The notes beneath the pieces were generated by a model. The model made no database searches, had not been told where the DNA came from, and saw only the letters and a list, made by a program, of their open reading frames with translations. Positions 1-7,578 of a stretch of 11,164 nt of DNA are shown here, piece by piece. The DNA comes from Roseimaritima sp. (GTDB lineage: Bacteria > Planctomycetota > Planctomycetia > Pirellulales > Pirellulaceae). The stretch covers positions 1-11,164 of the forward strand of contig SLFV01000321.1 in the NCBI GenBank assembly GCA_007124075.1, given 5' to 3'. Each line of letters starts with the position of its first letter. The stretch's first letter is position 1. A program made the translations under genes and the position numbers.

Positions 1-1161
1 CGACAGTGCAAAGGGCTCGCGACCGGCCAAACCATGTTCATCCCGCCAATCCAACGTCCACTGCATCGTCGTGGTCAGCGAAGTCCGCGGTGCCGTAAAC
101 CGCTGATCACGAATCGGGACCTCGTGCTGGTTGACCCGAGCAACCGCCAAGGTCCGACTGGCGGTCGCCGAGATTTCCGCATGGCTGCCTTTGACCACGG
201 ACAGGATTCCCCCACGCGCATCTTTGACCAGTGGCTTGGGCTGCTGCAAGTATTCCGGAAGCTCGATTTCTGCCTTCAAATCGCGAAGTTCGGGACGCAG
301 CTTCGGCTGGATCTCGATCGTTTGGCGGAAATCCCCAACCCGCACCATCAAACGTGTATCGTCCAACAGCGGCGGTAGCTGCACCGGATAGTGATCATCA
401 CGCAGGGGCACGGTCAACACCGGTTGACTGCCTATGCTCGCGTTGGCCGTTGCAGGTTGCCAGGGGGAACGATTGCGGAGACGCAGTGTCACCATTACCC
501 CTTCGCCATGCGGCACAATCAGATCCGCGGGCAGTTGTTCCAATTGTGCAAAAGTGTAACGATCCACGTGACGCAATGGCAGGAAACAGCGAACCCACGC
601 ATTCCCCGCCGCCGCCGGAGACATCACAAACAGCAACGCCGACATCGCAATCAGAAGGCCAGCAGAGGCACCCCAAGCCTTGCGACGCGACGGCGGTGCT
701 GCCGCCGAAAAATCACGCTGCTGGGCCTGTTCCGCAACCTGTTTGATCGCCGCTGCCACCAGGACCGGTGAACGCCGTTGCTCCGCCTGATGCGTTGCCA
801 ATTCAATGACGCCCAGAAGCTGATCACCGAATTGAGGTTGTCGCCGTGCGATCCGGCGGGCCAACTGCGCGGTGTCGCGATGCAACCATACCCACTGATA
901 CCAGAACCCAGCCAGAATCAACATGGCAAACAAGGTGCTTGTTCCCGCCAGCAACCGAAGCGGACGGGGAGTGTCCAGAAAACGATCCAAGGTAAAAACC
1001 ATCAGGAATGCAAACAGCATGACGCTGCAACCCATCGCGAGTGCTTCGCCCGCCTTCCGCCAGCGAATCAAGCGACGGTACTGCAACAGTTTGGCCTGCA
1101 AACCGTCTGGTAATTGCAGACCCGGAATTGCTGGTGACGCAGGTGGAGGGTTGTGGTTCAT
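1..1161 (-). CDS. DUF4175-like triple-TM membrane protein, 3' end outside window
   Basis: The frame opens with ATG at 1161 (MNHNPPPASP) and stays open for 387 codons to the window edge, so the C-terminus is missing. Predicted membrane segments are at about residues 38-58, 70-92 and 163-181. A large, probably extracytoplasmic beta-rich region follows. It begins with a stretch holding LPLRHVDRYTFAQ and IVPHGEGV (about residues 195-222), then an Ig-like region with IELPEYL near 299-305. This N-terminal layout and the RYTFA region match the DUF4175-like proteins that close planctomycete MoxR clusters; this is from family knowledge, not a search. These proteins usually carry a long coiled-coil C-terminus, which would lie beyond position 1. 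The gene starts 47 bp after the stop of the VWA/GATase-like gene, with a weak GGAT element just before the ATG. An in-frame TTG lies 12 nt upstream but has no better ribosome site. Function is unknown; a structural or partner role in the MoxR-VWA complex is inferred. Confidence 0.85.
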   Translation of the reverse strand, partial: MNHNPPPASPAIPGLQLPDGLQAKLLQYRRLIRWRKAGEALAMGCSVMLFAFLMVFTLDRFLDTPRPLRLLAGTSTLFAMLILAGFWYQWVWLHRDTAQLARRIARRQPQFGDQLLGVIELATHQAEQRRSPVLVAAAIKQVAEQAQQRDFSAAAPPSRRKAWGASAGLLIAMSALLFVMSPAAAGNAWVRCFLPLRHVDRYTFAQLEQLPADLIVPHGEGVMVTLRLRNRSPWQPATANASIGSQPVLTVPLRDDHYPVQLPPLLDDTRLMVRVGDFRQTIEIQPKLRPELRDLKAEIELPEYLQQPKPLVKDARGGILSVVKGSHAEISATASRTLAVARVNQHEVPIRDQRFTAPRTSLTTTMQWTLDWRDEHGLAGREPFALS

Positions 1162-1208
1162 GCCGTCATCCAATTACAGGTGGCGTTTGACAAACATCAC
1201 GATTCATA

Positions 1209-3482
1209 TTAGATCAGACCGACCGTCTTTCTGCACACCCAAAAGACACTTAGCAGAAAAATCATCAAACCCGCGACATACGGGTTGCTCCACAGCGGGA
1301 TGCGACGCACATCGGGCTGCGGGTCGGGCAACACTCGCAACATGTCGCCCAACAAATCCAGTTTCTCCAGAGGCAACATTTGTCCGCGACTGATGCGGGC
1401 GATTTCTTCCAAAACCTCCGGTCGCGAAGGCTTGCCGACCTGCTCCAGTGCAGCTCCCTGCACGTAGAGACTGGATTCCAATTGGTCACCCGTTTGCGAA
1501 CATGTCATTACCAGTTCGTGTCGGCCCGGCTCCTGCGGCGTCCAACGTCCGGTAAATTCGCCCCAAGCGTCATCACGTGATTGCAGGCGAATCGTTTGCC
1601 CCCGCCCAGAACCACCGACGATTCGAACGGTTACATCGCCCATGCCGAGCGGTTCGCCAGACGATTCCATCACGTTGGCTGTCAGGACAACGGTTTGCCG
1701 CACCCGTGGTTGTTCCGGGCTGTAGTACAGTCGCATCGATTCACCTCGCGCCATGTTGCGTTGATACGCCATCCAACGCACCACTTGGCTCCAAAATCGA
1801 TAGTGGTACAAATCCTCCACTCCCTTACGCCAACGCCAGGCACCATCGGTCCCCATGAACAGAACTTTTCCGTTGCCAAAAGTACGCGTCACCAGTAGCG
1901 GCAGCCTGCCGAATTCGTTGGAAACGTCCTTGTGCACGGCCAATACATCGCTTCCCGGACGCGATTTGACAACGGGCGCGTACCACTGGAACCCCGGCAA
2001 CCCCTCCCAAACTTCAGCATTCTCCTGCTCGGTGTCGGCCAGTTTGGCCAGCAAACTCCGTTGGCCTAACTGCGTCAATTCGAAGTGGGCTGGCGTACGT
2101 GAACCCCAACCGTCGATCTGTGATGCGTCCATGGCCACGGGATACAAATCTGCAAGCTCCGTTTCCAGCAATGAAAACTGGCGACCTTGCCAACCTGGCA
2201 AAAAGATAAGGCCGCTCGCCTGGTGCGCGACCAACCCCTTCAACCACTCGCATTGCTGCTGCGATAGTTGCCCTGGTTCAACACCCACGTCCCCTAAGAA
2301 AATAACGTCAAAAGCTGACAATTCGTCCGGGCCTGCGGGAAACGCCGAGATGTAATCCGCATTGCCCCCTCCAACCTTCGATAGGCCCGGCTGAAACAGC
2401 AGGCAGGATAGTCGGACCCCGGGATCACGAGATAACGCGTTACGCAGGTAACGGTATTCCCACCGGGGGTACGATTCCACCACCAGCACCTGCAAGCGTT
2501 CCTCCCGGATTGCAATCGGAGCCTCCCGGGCATTATTTTCCAGCACAACCTCAGTGGGATGTGCTGGTAAGGTCAGGGTTAACGTATATTCCCCAGGTTC
2601 GTCAGGCTGCCAAGTGATTGCATCGGAGACACGCCCCATAGCAGGAATGGTCACTTCGTGGTTCAATTGCTGACCGTTCGCTGTCTGTTCCATAAGAGGG
2701 TTGGCTTCCGCCAGCCCGTCGGAGGTCTCCAAGGGAGCAGCCCCCTTTTCCAGCATACGGCTGGCAATCTTCAACGTCAGCGTTGTGGCATAATCGCGGG
2801 GCAGCGAACTGGACAGGGCAAAGGGAATGCGAACCGCCTTCCCTGCGACGCCAAAACTGGGGACATCAAAACTGAGGATTTCCAAGTCGGGCAAACGTTC
2901 GGTGGAACCCACGGGAATCGTAAATATCGGCAGCTTTCTCAAACGCGCCCGGCCCGCTGCTCCCGCGGGGGGCATACCAATGTTCCAGTCCCCGTCGGAC
3001 GCAACGACCAGGCCAAGCAGACTGAGGTGACGATCCAACGCTGCCGCAATCGCTCCCCCCAGATCGGTTCCCTCGTCATGTTCCTCGGCTGCGAAAGGCT
3101 GAAAAACGACATCCATCCGCGGTTCAAATTCTTCCCAGGTGGCGCGGTCTAGCAAGGGGGCCAAAGCAGCGGATCGCGAGCCCCGTTTACCGGACGGACC
3201 TACCACATCCTCGGTTTGCATACTGCCGGAGTCATCGTGCAATACGACCAACGTCGGTCGTTCGCTGGGCAAGTATTGTTGCATCCATTCGGGCTGGTTC
3301 AGTAAAAGCACCGCCAACGCCACCAGGCCCCAACGCAGCAATTCCAAGCAACCGACCGCGCGACGGTACCCACTGCGTTTCCAAGCCAACCAGCCCAGGA
3401 CCGCAGCACTGATAACCGCCGCCAGCGAAACCAGTACGGTCCACGGGTCGGCTTCGATTGTCAGGGGCTGCCGGGTGCTCAC
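1209..3482 (-). CDS. Membrane-anchored VWA protein with glutamine-amidotransferase-like domain
   Basis: The product is 757 aa when started at GTG 3482. Two TM segments (about residues 13-33 and 49-63) precede a VWA domain with the MIDAS motif DDSGS (83-87), the metal-site Thr in EGTDLGGAI (137-145) and the second Asp in VVASDGDW (159-166). A CARDB/Ig-like region (about 195-325) follows, then a class I GATase-like fold starting at LQVLVVESYPRWEYR (330-344). A second Ig-like domain covers about 585-677 and a C-terminal TM 734-750. The GATase-like part has no obvious catalytic Cys after a GGG-type turn, so it is probably non-enzymatic. I chose GTG 3482 because its GTGA overlaps the preceding stop and GGGAGGG sits 5 nt upstream; another in-frame GTG at 3524 would add 14 residues. 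The architecture echoes the preceding gene, suggesting an old duplication. The bulk is predicted to face the periplasm/paryphoplasm, with the VWA head as a MoxR-system partner. Confidence 0.88.
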   Translation of the reverse strand: MSTRQPLTIEADPWTVLVSLAAVISAAVLGWLAWKRSGYRRAVGCLELLRWGLVALAVLLLNQPEWMQQYLPSERPTLVVLHDDSGSMQTEDVVGPSGKRGSRSAALAPLLDRATWEEFEPRMDVVFQPFAAEEHDEGTDLGGAIAAALDRHLSLLGLVVASDGDWNIGMPPAGAAGRARLRKLPIFTIPVGSTERLPDLEILSFDVPSFGVAGKAVRIPFALSSSLPRDYATTLTLKIASRMLEKGAAPLETSDGLAEANPLMEQTANGQQLNHEVTIPAMGRVSDAITWQPDEPGEYTLTLTLPAHPTEVVLENNAREAPIAIREERLQVLVVESYPRWEYRYLRNALSRDPGVRLSCLLFQPGLSKVGGGNADYISAFPAGPDELSAFDVIFLGDVGVEPGQLSQQQCEWLKGLVAHQASGLIFLPGWQGRQFSLLETELADLYPVAMDASQIDGWGSRTPAHFELTQLGQRSLLAKLADTEQENAEVWEGLPGFQWYAPVVKSRPGSDVLAVHKDVSNEFGRLPLLVTRTFGNGKVLFMGTDGAWRWRKGVEDLYHYRFWSQVVRWMAYQRNMARGESMRLYYSPEQPRVRQTVVLTANVMESSGEPLGMGDVTVRIVGGSGRGQTIRLQSRDDAWGEFTGRWTPQEPGRHELVMTCSQTGDQLESSLYVQGAALEQVGKPSRPEVLEEIARISRGQMLPLEKLDLLGDMLRVLPDPQPDVRRIPLWSNPYVAGLMIFLLSVFWVCRKTVGLI

Positions 3483-5464
3483 GAACGCCCTCCCGCCGTG
3501 GGACTGCGAGGCTGTGGCAAGCACAGCCAGGCTTCGCCCAACATTGCCAGAATCATCAGAATCAAAAACAGTCGCCAGACCTCATGAATCAGTGACGCAT
3601 AATTCCCGGCACGGTCGTCTATCCGAGTAAAATCCAACCCGCGAAACAGTCCCAGCAACTGATCGTCGGCAACGATTTGTAGTTGGTCCTCGGCCGGTGC
3701 ACGGCGGATGGTCAACAAATGCTCGCCATCCTGAAACACACCCGCATGGTATCCGGGTTCGCTGTGGGGCCGCTGATCGCCGATGACGATCGGCGACCAG
3801 CGCTCCGCAAGCCGACTGCCCGCGACCTGGTCGGCGGTCGATTGCAATGCAGCCGCTCCGGCAGCCAAAGCCCTTTGAATCGCTACGTACAAAACAATTC
3901 CATCCGTGCCCAGCGACGAATCGTCCGGATGGGGCGTAGTGGCCCAAAAATAGACGGTGCCCGCATGATCGCCAGCCGGATGGTGGCGAACCAACAGCGA
4001 CATCTCCCCGCTTAGACGAGCCAGTGTCGTGGCCGTCCCTTGCAGAGTGGTAAAGCGTTTAATTCGCAATTCACCCACGGGTAGCGAGCCGCCTGCGAGT
4101 GTGCCCGCGAGCAAGCCTTGGTCACCACGCCATTGGCTGACCCCCTGGTCCGTCGCATTACTCTGCCAATTGCCAAAACGCATTGCCTGCAACTGGCCGG
4201 TGTCGGATGATCGCGATGGAAAAAACATCGCTTGTCCGCCGGCGGCGAGGAACGCCTCCACTGCCTCCAGATCACCGGCTGTGGGCATGACCCCTTGCCA
4301 CAACAACAGTCCCACTTCCTCCCATGGTACGGTTTGCAACAATCCACGCTGCGTCTGCAACACACGATGCTGGATGGATGGTTCGGCGGGAATTTCGGCA
4401 GCCAGTCGCAACGGCAAACGTACCGCATCGTCTTCGCAGAATAAAACCGTCACCCGCGGCACCGGCGGTTCAAAAGCAAAAAAAGCCACATTGTCGGCGG
4501 GATTCGCGTCGGCCGGCAAACTGACGCGTCCCCACCCCGAATCAACCGCGTTGTCAAGCGGCAGCGGATAATCGCGCAAGACCGCGCGGCCACCCGAACT
4601 GTGCACGGGTACCTCAATCCGGCTCCCTTCGATTTCCACTTGAACTGGAATCATTCGATCGGGTTCGTCAACCGATCCACCTGAAATCTCCAGCGACAAC
4701 AAGATGCGCTTCTGTCGGTCCGCCCGCTCGTATTTGATGCCGGTCACCGTAATCGCTCGGTTTTCCGTCTGGACCTCTGGATACGCCAGCAGGCGAAAGC
4801 GTGTCGTCTGCGCACGAGGTAGCAGCGTCTCACGCAACGCCGCCCAGCGACCACTTTCGGGTTGCCAGTCGGAGGCACGTAGGTCCGATACTAACCAGAT
4901 GTCCGCTCGTCCGATTTCATTGGCATCCAGGTAGTCCGTTGCCTCCTGTAACATGGCCGGAATGTCGGCGGTGTTGTCCGCGGGACCGGCCTCCGGCATG
5001 TCCGCCAACGCGTCGACCGAGTCCAATTCTTGCGGCCGCACGTGCCCACTGTCAATCAACACAACACGACCGCCACCAAGCGTGCGGAGCGTATCCCGCA
5101 ACTGACGCTGCCCTGTTTCCAGTTTCGACATCGCGGTTTCGACGCCCATCTGCTGCATGCTGGGGGAACGGTCCAGCAAGATCAGTGTTGTCTCGGCACG
5201 ATCGCCCGTTGCCGCCCCCATCCACCCCCCAGCCAACGGGCGGCTGATGACAAATAATAGCGCCGCAATCGCAACGACTCGCAGTCCCAGAATCAACCAC
5301 TGCCGCAGCCGCGCGTAGCCTCGAGACATCTGGTTCGCCGCCAGCAGGAACATCATTGCTGCCCAGGGCAGCGTCTGATAGCGACGCTCATTGATAAGAT
5401 GAATAATAATTGGCAATGCCGCAATCGGCAACGCGACCAGCATCCAGGGTTGCAGGAAGCTCAT
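3479..5464 (-). CDS. BatA-like VWA membrane protein
   Basis: The product is 661 aa. The N-terminus is the BatA-type double-TM region (TIGR02226-like): a hydrophobic stretch at residues 8-24 running into the HLINERRYQTLPWAAM segment (22-37), then a second TM at about 56-75. The VWA domain has the MIDAS motif DRSPS (98-102), a candidate MIDAS Thr in DNTADIPAM (163-171) and the second Asp in IWLVSDLRASDW (189-200). Beyond about residue 225 comes a beta-sandwich region, then a GATase-like segment starting near PRVTVLFCEDD (336-346), and a C-terminal TM at 630-648. Family knowledge: BatA-like proteins lie next to MoxR and DUF58 and are thought to form a membrane VWA assembly served by the ATPase. 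ATG 5464 overlaps the DUF58 stop as ATGA and has GAGG six nt upstream, so the start is firm. The stop overlaps the next gene's GTG. The Arg-Pro inside the MIDAS motif is unusual but leaves the three metal ligands in place. Confidence 0.9.
   Translation of the reverse strand: MSFLQPWMLVALPIAALPIIIHLINERRYQTLPWAAMMFLLAANQMSRGYARLRQWLILGLRVVAIAALLFVISRPLAGGWMGAATGDRAETTLILLDRSPSMQQMGVETAMSKLETGQRQLRDTLRTLGGGRVVLIDSGHVRPQELDSVDALADMPEAGPADNTADIPAMLQEATDYLDANEIGRADIWLVSDLRASDWQPESGRWAALRETLLPRAQTTRFRLLAYPEVQTENRAITVTGIKYERADRQKRILLSLEISGGSVDEPDRMIPVQVEIEGSRIEVPVHSSGGRAVLRDYPLPLDNAVDSGWGRVSLPADANPADNVAFFAFEPPVPRVTVLFCEDDAVRLPLRLAAEIPAEPSIQHRVLQTQRGLLQTVPWEEVGLLLWQGVMPTAGDLEAVEAFLAAGGQAMFFPSRSSDTGQLQAMRFGNWQSNATDQGVSQWRGDQGLLAGTLAGGSLPVGELRIKRFTTLQGTATTLARLSGEMSLLVRHHPAGDHAGTVYFWATTPHPDDSSLGTDGIVLYVAIQRALAAGAAALQSTADQVAGSRLAERWSPIVIGDQRPHSEPGYHAGVFQDGEHLLTIRRAPAEDQLQIVADDQLLGLFRGLDFTRIDDRAGNYASLIHEVWRLFLILMILAMLGEAWLCLPQPRSPTAGGRS
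3488..3494 (-). promoter_or_regulatory. Strong ribosome binding site selecting GTG 3482
   Basis: GGGAGGG on the minus strand ends 5 nt before the GTG at 3482, inside the 3' end of the BatA-like gene. Together with the GTGA stop/start overlap it decides the start of the VWA/GATase-like gene. Confidence 0.7.
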
Positions 5465-6372
5465 CGCCTGCCTCGGTTTCGCAGTCGCCCAACCAAAAAT
5501 CGCATCAAAATTTCTTCATGCGGTTGTGCGATGTTGACCTGTTGATAATCAACGCCTGTTTCCATCACCACCCCCCGCAATGCGTCAAGATGCGCCGTCG
5601 ATGCGGAATGGTACCGTTGCGATATCAAGGCGGGGTCGGCGAAAATCGCTGGCCCACCCTCCATATCCAAAAAACGCATCGGACGTTGAAACTGAAAATC
5701 TAACTCGGACGGGTCCAAAAGTTGAATCGCGGCGACGTCATGTCGGCGAAAACGCAGGTGCTCGAAACAGCTCCGTAGCTCCTCGGACGGCAAGAAAAAA
5801 TCGGAGACAATCACCACCAGTGCTCGTTGCCGAACCGTTTCCGCCAATTCGTGCAGGATTGCAGTCAACCGCGTTGGCCCAGCCGCCTCAGTCCGTTCCA
5901 GCATATCAAACAGGTTTGATAAATGGGCAGCGTTGCGTTTGGGCGGCAACTGTTGAGTGATCCCCTCGGCAACGCAGGTCAGGCCCGCCGCGTCCCCCTG
6001 CTGAACCGCCAAATAGGCCATCGTGGCCGCGATCTGCCGCGCGTACTGCAATTTCGTCAGCCCATGGGAACCAAACCCCATGGAGCCGCTGGCGTCAAGC
6101 ACGAGGCAACAACGCAGGTTGGTATCGGCTTCGAATTCCTTGATGTAGTACCGGTCCGAACGACCGTAAGCCCGCCAATCCAGGCGTCGCAGATCGTCTC
6201 CGGGAACGTATTTGCGATATTCCGCAAATTCAACGCTGGCTCCCCGATGGGGGCTAACATGGCGTCCGGAAACGTTGCCCTGCATCGGCCGACGCGAAAC
6301 CAACGGCACACCCGCCAGCCTGGCTACGACTTGCGGTTCAATAAATGTTCGACTTTTGCGGTCCGGCAACAT
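5461..6372 (-). CDS. DUF58 domain protein (VWA-type, MoxR partner)
   Basis: The product is 303 aa from ATG 6372 (MLPDRKSRTF). The DUF58 signature is complete: GRHVSPHRGASVEFAEYRKY at residues 36-55, then PGDDLRRLDWRAYGRSDRYY at 57-76 and KEFEAD at 78-83. A VWA fold follows, with the MIDAS motif DASGS (93-97), a candidate Thr in GPTRLTAIL (165-173) and the second Asp in VVIVSDFF (186-193). No TM segment is evident, so the protein is probably cytoplasmic or peripheral. DUF58 proteins are standard companions of MoxR ATPases and are thought to be substrates, adaptors or assembly partners. The start lies 22 nt past the moxR stop with GAAGA 8 nt upstream. A longer frame opening at a TTG (6429) inside moxR would add 19 residues that do not look like the family, so I reject it. 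The stop overlaps the BatA-like start (ATGA), implying translational coupling. Confidence 0.93.
   Translation of the reverse strand: MLPDRKSRTFIEPQVVARLAGVPLVSRRPMQGNVSGRHVSPHRGASVEFAEYRKYVPGDDLRRLDWRAYGRSDRYYIKEFEADTNLRCCLVLDASGSMGFGSHGLTKLQYARQIAATMAYLAVQQGDAAGLTCVAEGITQQLPPKRNAAHLSNLFDMLERTEAAGPTRLTAILHELAETVRQRALVVIVSDFFLPSEELRSCFEHLRFRRHDVAAIQLLDPSELDFQFQRPMRFLDMEGGPAIFADPALISQRYHSASTAHLDALRGVVMETGVDYQQVNIAQPHEEILMRFLVGRLRNRGRR
5467..5474 (-). promoter_or_regulatory. Ribosome binding site of the BatA-like gene
   Basis: GAGGCAGG on the minus strand precedes ATG 5464, with GAGG 6 nt away, inside the end of the DUF58 gene. It supports re-initiation at the ATGA overlap. Confidence 0.6.
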
Positions 6373-6394
6373 CGTTGCATTCTTCAGCAGGCAA

Positions 6395-7423
6395 TTAGGG
6401 GTGAAATTCGCGTACCAGTCGTTCCGCAATCTCGCGTGCAGTCATCTGTTCCGCCTGCGCAGCAAACGTGGTGATCACGCGGTGCGTCAAAACCGAAGGA
6501 GCGACCGCCTGCACGTCCTCCAGGCGGACCATGTAACTGCCCATCAGCGCTGCACGCGATTTGGCTCCCAAGATCAGGTTCTGGACTGCGCGTGGTCCCG
6601 CCCCCCACGCTACCAAGGGTGGCAACCAAGCGGGGGCCGACGGGTCACGTGGCCGTGTCCGTCGCACCAACTGAGCAGCATAAACGTAAATGTGCTCCGG
6701 AACGGGGACGCGTCGCACCAACGCCTGGTAGTCCATGATCTTTTGACCGGTCAATACGTGCGCAAGTTCGGGCAACTGTCCGCCCGTGGTGCTGCGCGCG
6801 ATTTCAATTTCTTCCGCCTCGCTGGGATAATCCAGTTCGATCAGCGACATGAAACGATCCAGTTGCGCTTCGGGCAGCGGATAGGTTCCTTCTTGTTCAA
6901 CCGGATTTTGCGTGGCCAGGACCATGAATGGGGATGGCAGTTCGAAGGTCTTGCCGACAACGGTAACCCGCTGTTCTTGCATGGCTTCCAACATCGCAGC
7001 CTGAGTCTTCGGCGGGGCACGATTGATTTCATCCGCCAGCACGATGTTGGCAAAGACCGGCCCCTGTATAAAATGAAATTCCCTCCGACCCTGCGGATTG
7101 TCTTGCAGGATATCCGTTCCGGTAATGTCCATCGGCATCAAATCAGGCGTAAACTGAATGCGACTGAATTGCAGCGAAAGCGTCTGAGCTAATTTGCTGA
7201 CCAACAACGTCTTTGCCAGACCGGGGACTCCCATCAACAAGGCATGGCGACGCGCGAACAAACAAATGACCAATTGGTCGATCACCCCGCACTGGCCGAC
7301 AATGACTTTGGCCAGTTCCTGTTTTAACGCGGCGTATGCGCTCTGCAATGCATTGATCGCCTGAACGTCGTTATCGCTTAAAGCCGTTTCGGAAACTTCA
7401 GAATTGACGACAGCGTCGGGCAT
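6395..7423 (-). CDS. moxR: MoxR-family AAA+ ATPase
   Basis: The product is 342 aa, a typical length for the family. Walker A is GVPGLAKT (65-72) and Walker B is IVLADE (127-132), followed by INRAPPKTQAAMLEAMQE (133-150). Sensor 1 is in VLATQNPVEQEGTYPLPEAQ (168-187), an Arg-finger candidate is R190 in QLDRF, and the sensor-2 region is GAGPRAV (274-280). All catalytic elements are present, so it should hydrolyse ATP. MoxR proteins act in the cytoplasm as oligomeric chaperone-like ATPases that activate or mature VWA-domain partners, and three such partners are encoded directly downstream. Start ATG 7423 is preceded by GGAG with a 5-nt spacer. It is the first gene of its block, after a 155-bp non-coding stretch, so a promoter for the cluster is expected there. 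The first ~40 residues are variable and rich in Ala, Ser and Asp. The substrate of this MoxR cannot be read from sequence. Confidence 0.96.
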   Translation of the reverse strand: MPDAVVNSEVSETALSDNDVQAINALQSAYAALKQELAKVIVGQCGVIDQLVICLFARRHALLMGVPGLAKTLLVSKLAQTLSLQFSRIQFTPDLMPMDITGTDILQDNPQGRREFHFIQGPVFANIVLADEINRAPPKTQAAMLEAMQEQRVTVVGKTFELPSPFMVLATQNPVEQEGTYPLPEAQLDRFMSLIELDYPSEAEEIEIARSTTGGQLPELAHVLTGQKIMDYQALVRRVPVPEHIYVYAAQLVRRTRPRDPSAPAWLPPLVAWGAGPRAVQNLILGAKSRAALMGSYMVRLEDVQAVAPSVLTHRVITTFAAQAEQMTAREIAERLVREFHP

Positions 7424-7428
7424 GGAGG

Positions 7429-7432
7429 CTCC
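7429..7432 (-). promoter_or_regulatory. Ribosome binding site of moxR
   Basis: On the minus strand GGAG lies 5 nt before the ATG at 7423. This supports that start over any in-frame alternative. Confidence 0.65.
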
Positions 7433-7445
7433 AGTAGCGCTAGTT

Positions 7446-7474
7446 GCCGGTGACCAGGGACCACGGGCCGGTGA
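7446..7474. repeat. Paired 8-bp direct repeat GCCGGTGA, 21-bp spacing
   Basis: GCCGGTGA occurs at 7446-7453 and again at 7467-7474, with start-to-start spacing of 21 bp, about two helical turns. The pair lies between the weak promoter candidate and the moxR start, in a place where an operator could sit. Eight-base repeats can arise by chance, so this is only a candidate regulatory site. Confidence 0.3.
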
Positions 7475-7495
7475 AGAATGCTTGTGGTTGCCTTC

Positions 7496-7524
7496 AATCT
7501 ACCAGACGCTGGCACGATGCGCAA
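7496..7524 (-). promoter_or_regulatory. Weak sigma70-like promoter candidate upstream of moxR
   Basis: Read on the minus strand, TTGCGC (7524-7519) and TAGATT (7501-7496) are separated by exactly 17 nt. They match the -35 consensus at 3 of 6 and the -10 consensus at 4 of 6 positions. The -10 lies about 72 nt before the moxR ATG. The match is weak and the main support is its position at the head of the moxR block. Confidence 0.2.
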
Positions 7525-7578
7525 AGAAGTCTGTCGAAAAAGGGGGGGGTGGGCGGTCCGTCCTTATTCGCGTGTTGC

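Larger units (their letters stand above)
7424..7578. other. Intergenic region between exchanger gene and moxR
   Basis: These 155 bp are the only sizeable non-coding gap in the window. I see no plausible gene in it. It contains a homopolymer junction (A5 then G8, 7537-7549), a direct repeat of GCCGGTGA at 7446 and 7467, a weak sigma70-like promoter candidate, and the moxR ribosome site. No clear intrinsic terminator follows the exchanger stop: the short GTGT/ACAC inverted repeat at 7572-7586 overlaps the stop codon and has no adjoining T-run on the minus strand. Confidence 0.7.

Noticed and set aside
1185..1195. Short palindrome GTTTG-A-CAAAC between the VWA/GATase-like and DUF4175-like genes
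   Set aside because: A five-base stem with a one-base loop and no following T-run on either strand is too small for a terminator and common by chance.
6373..6429. TTG at 6429 as an upstream start for the DUF58 gene
   Set aside because: It lies inside moxR, adds residues unlike the family's N-terminus, and ATG 6372 sits 22 nt after the moxR stop.
6212..7192. Long plus-strand open frame of 326 codons opposite moxR/DUF58
   Set aside because: It lies antisense to the complete MoxR and DUF58 motifs, and its translation shows no recognisable domain.
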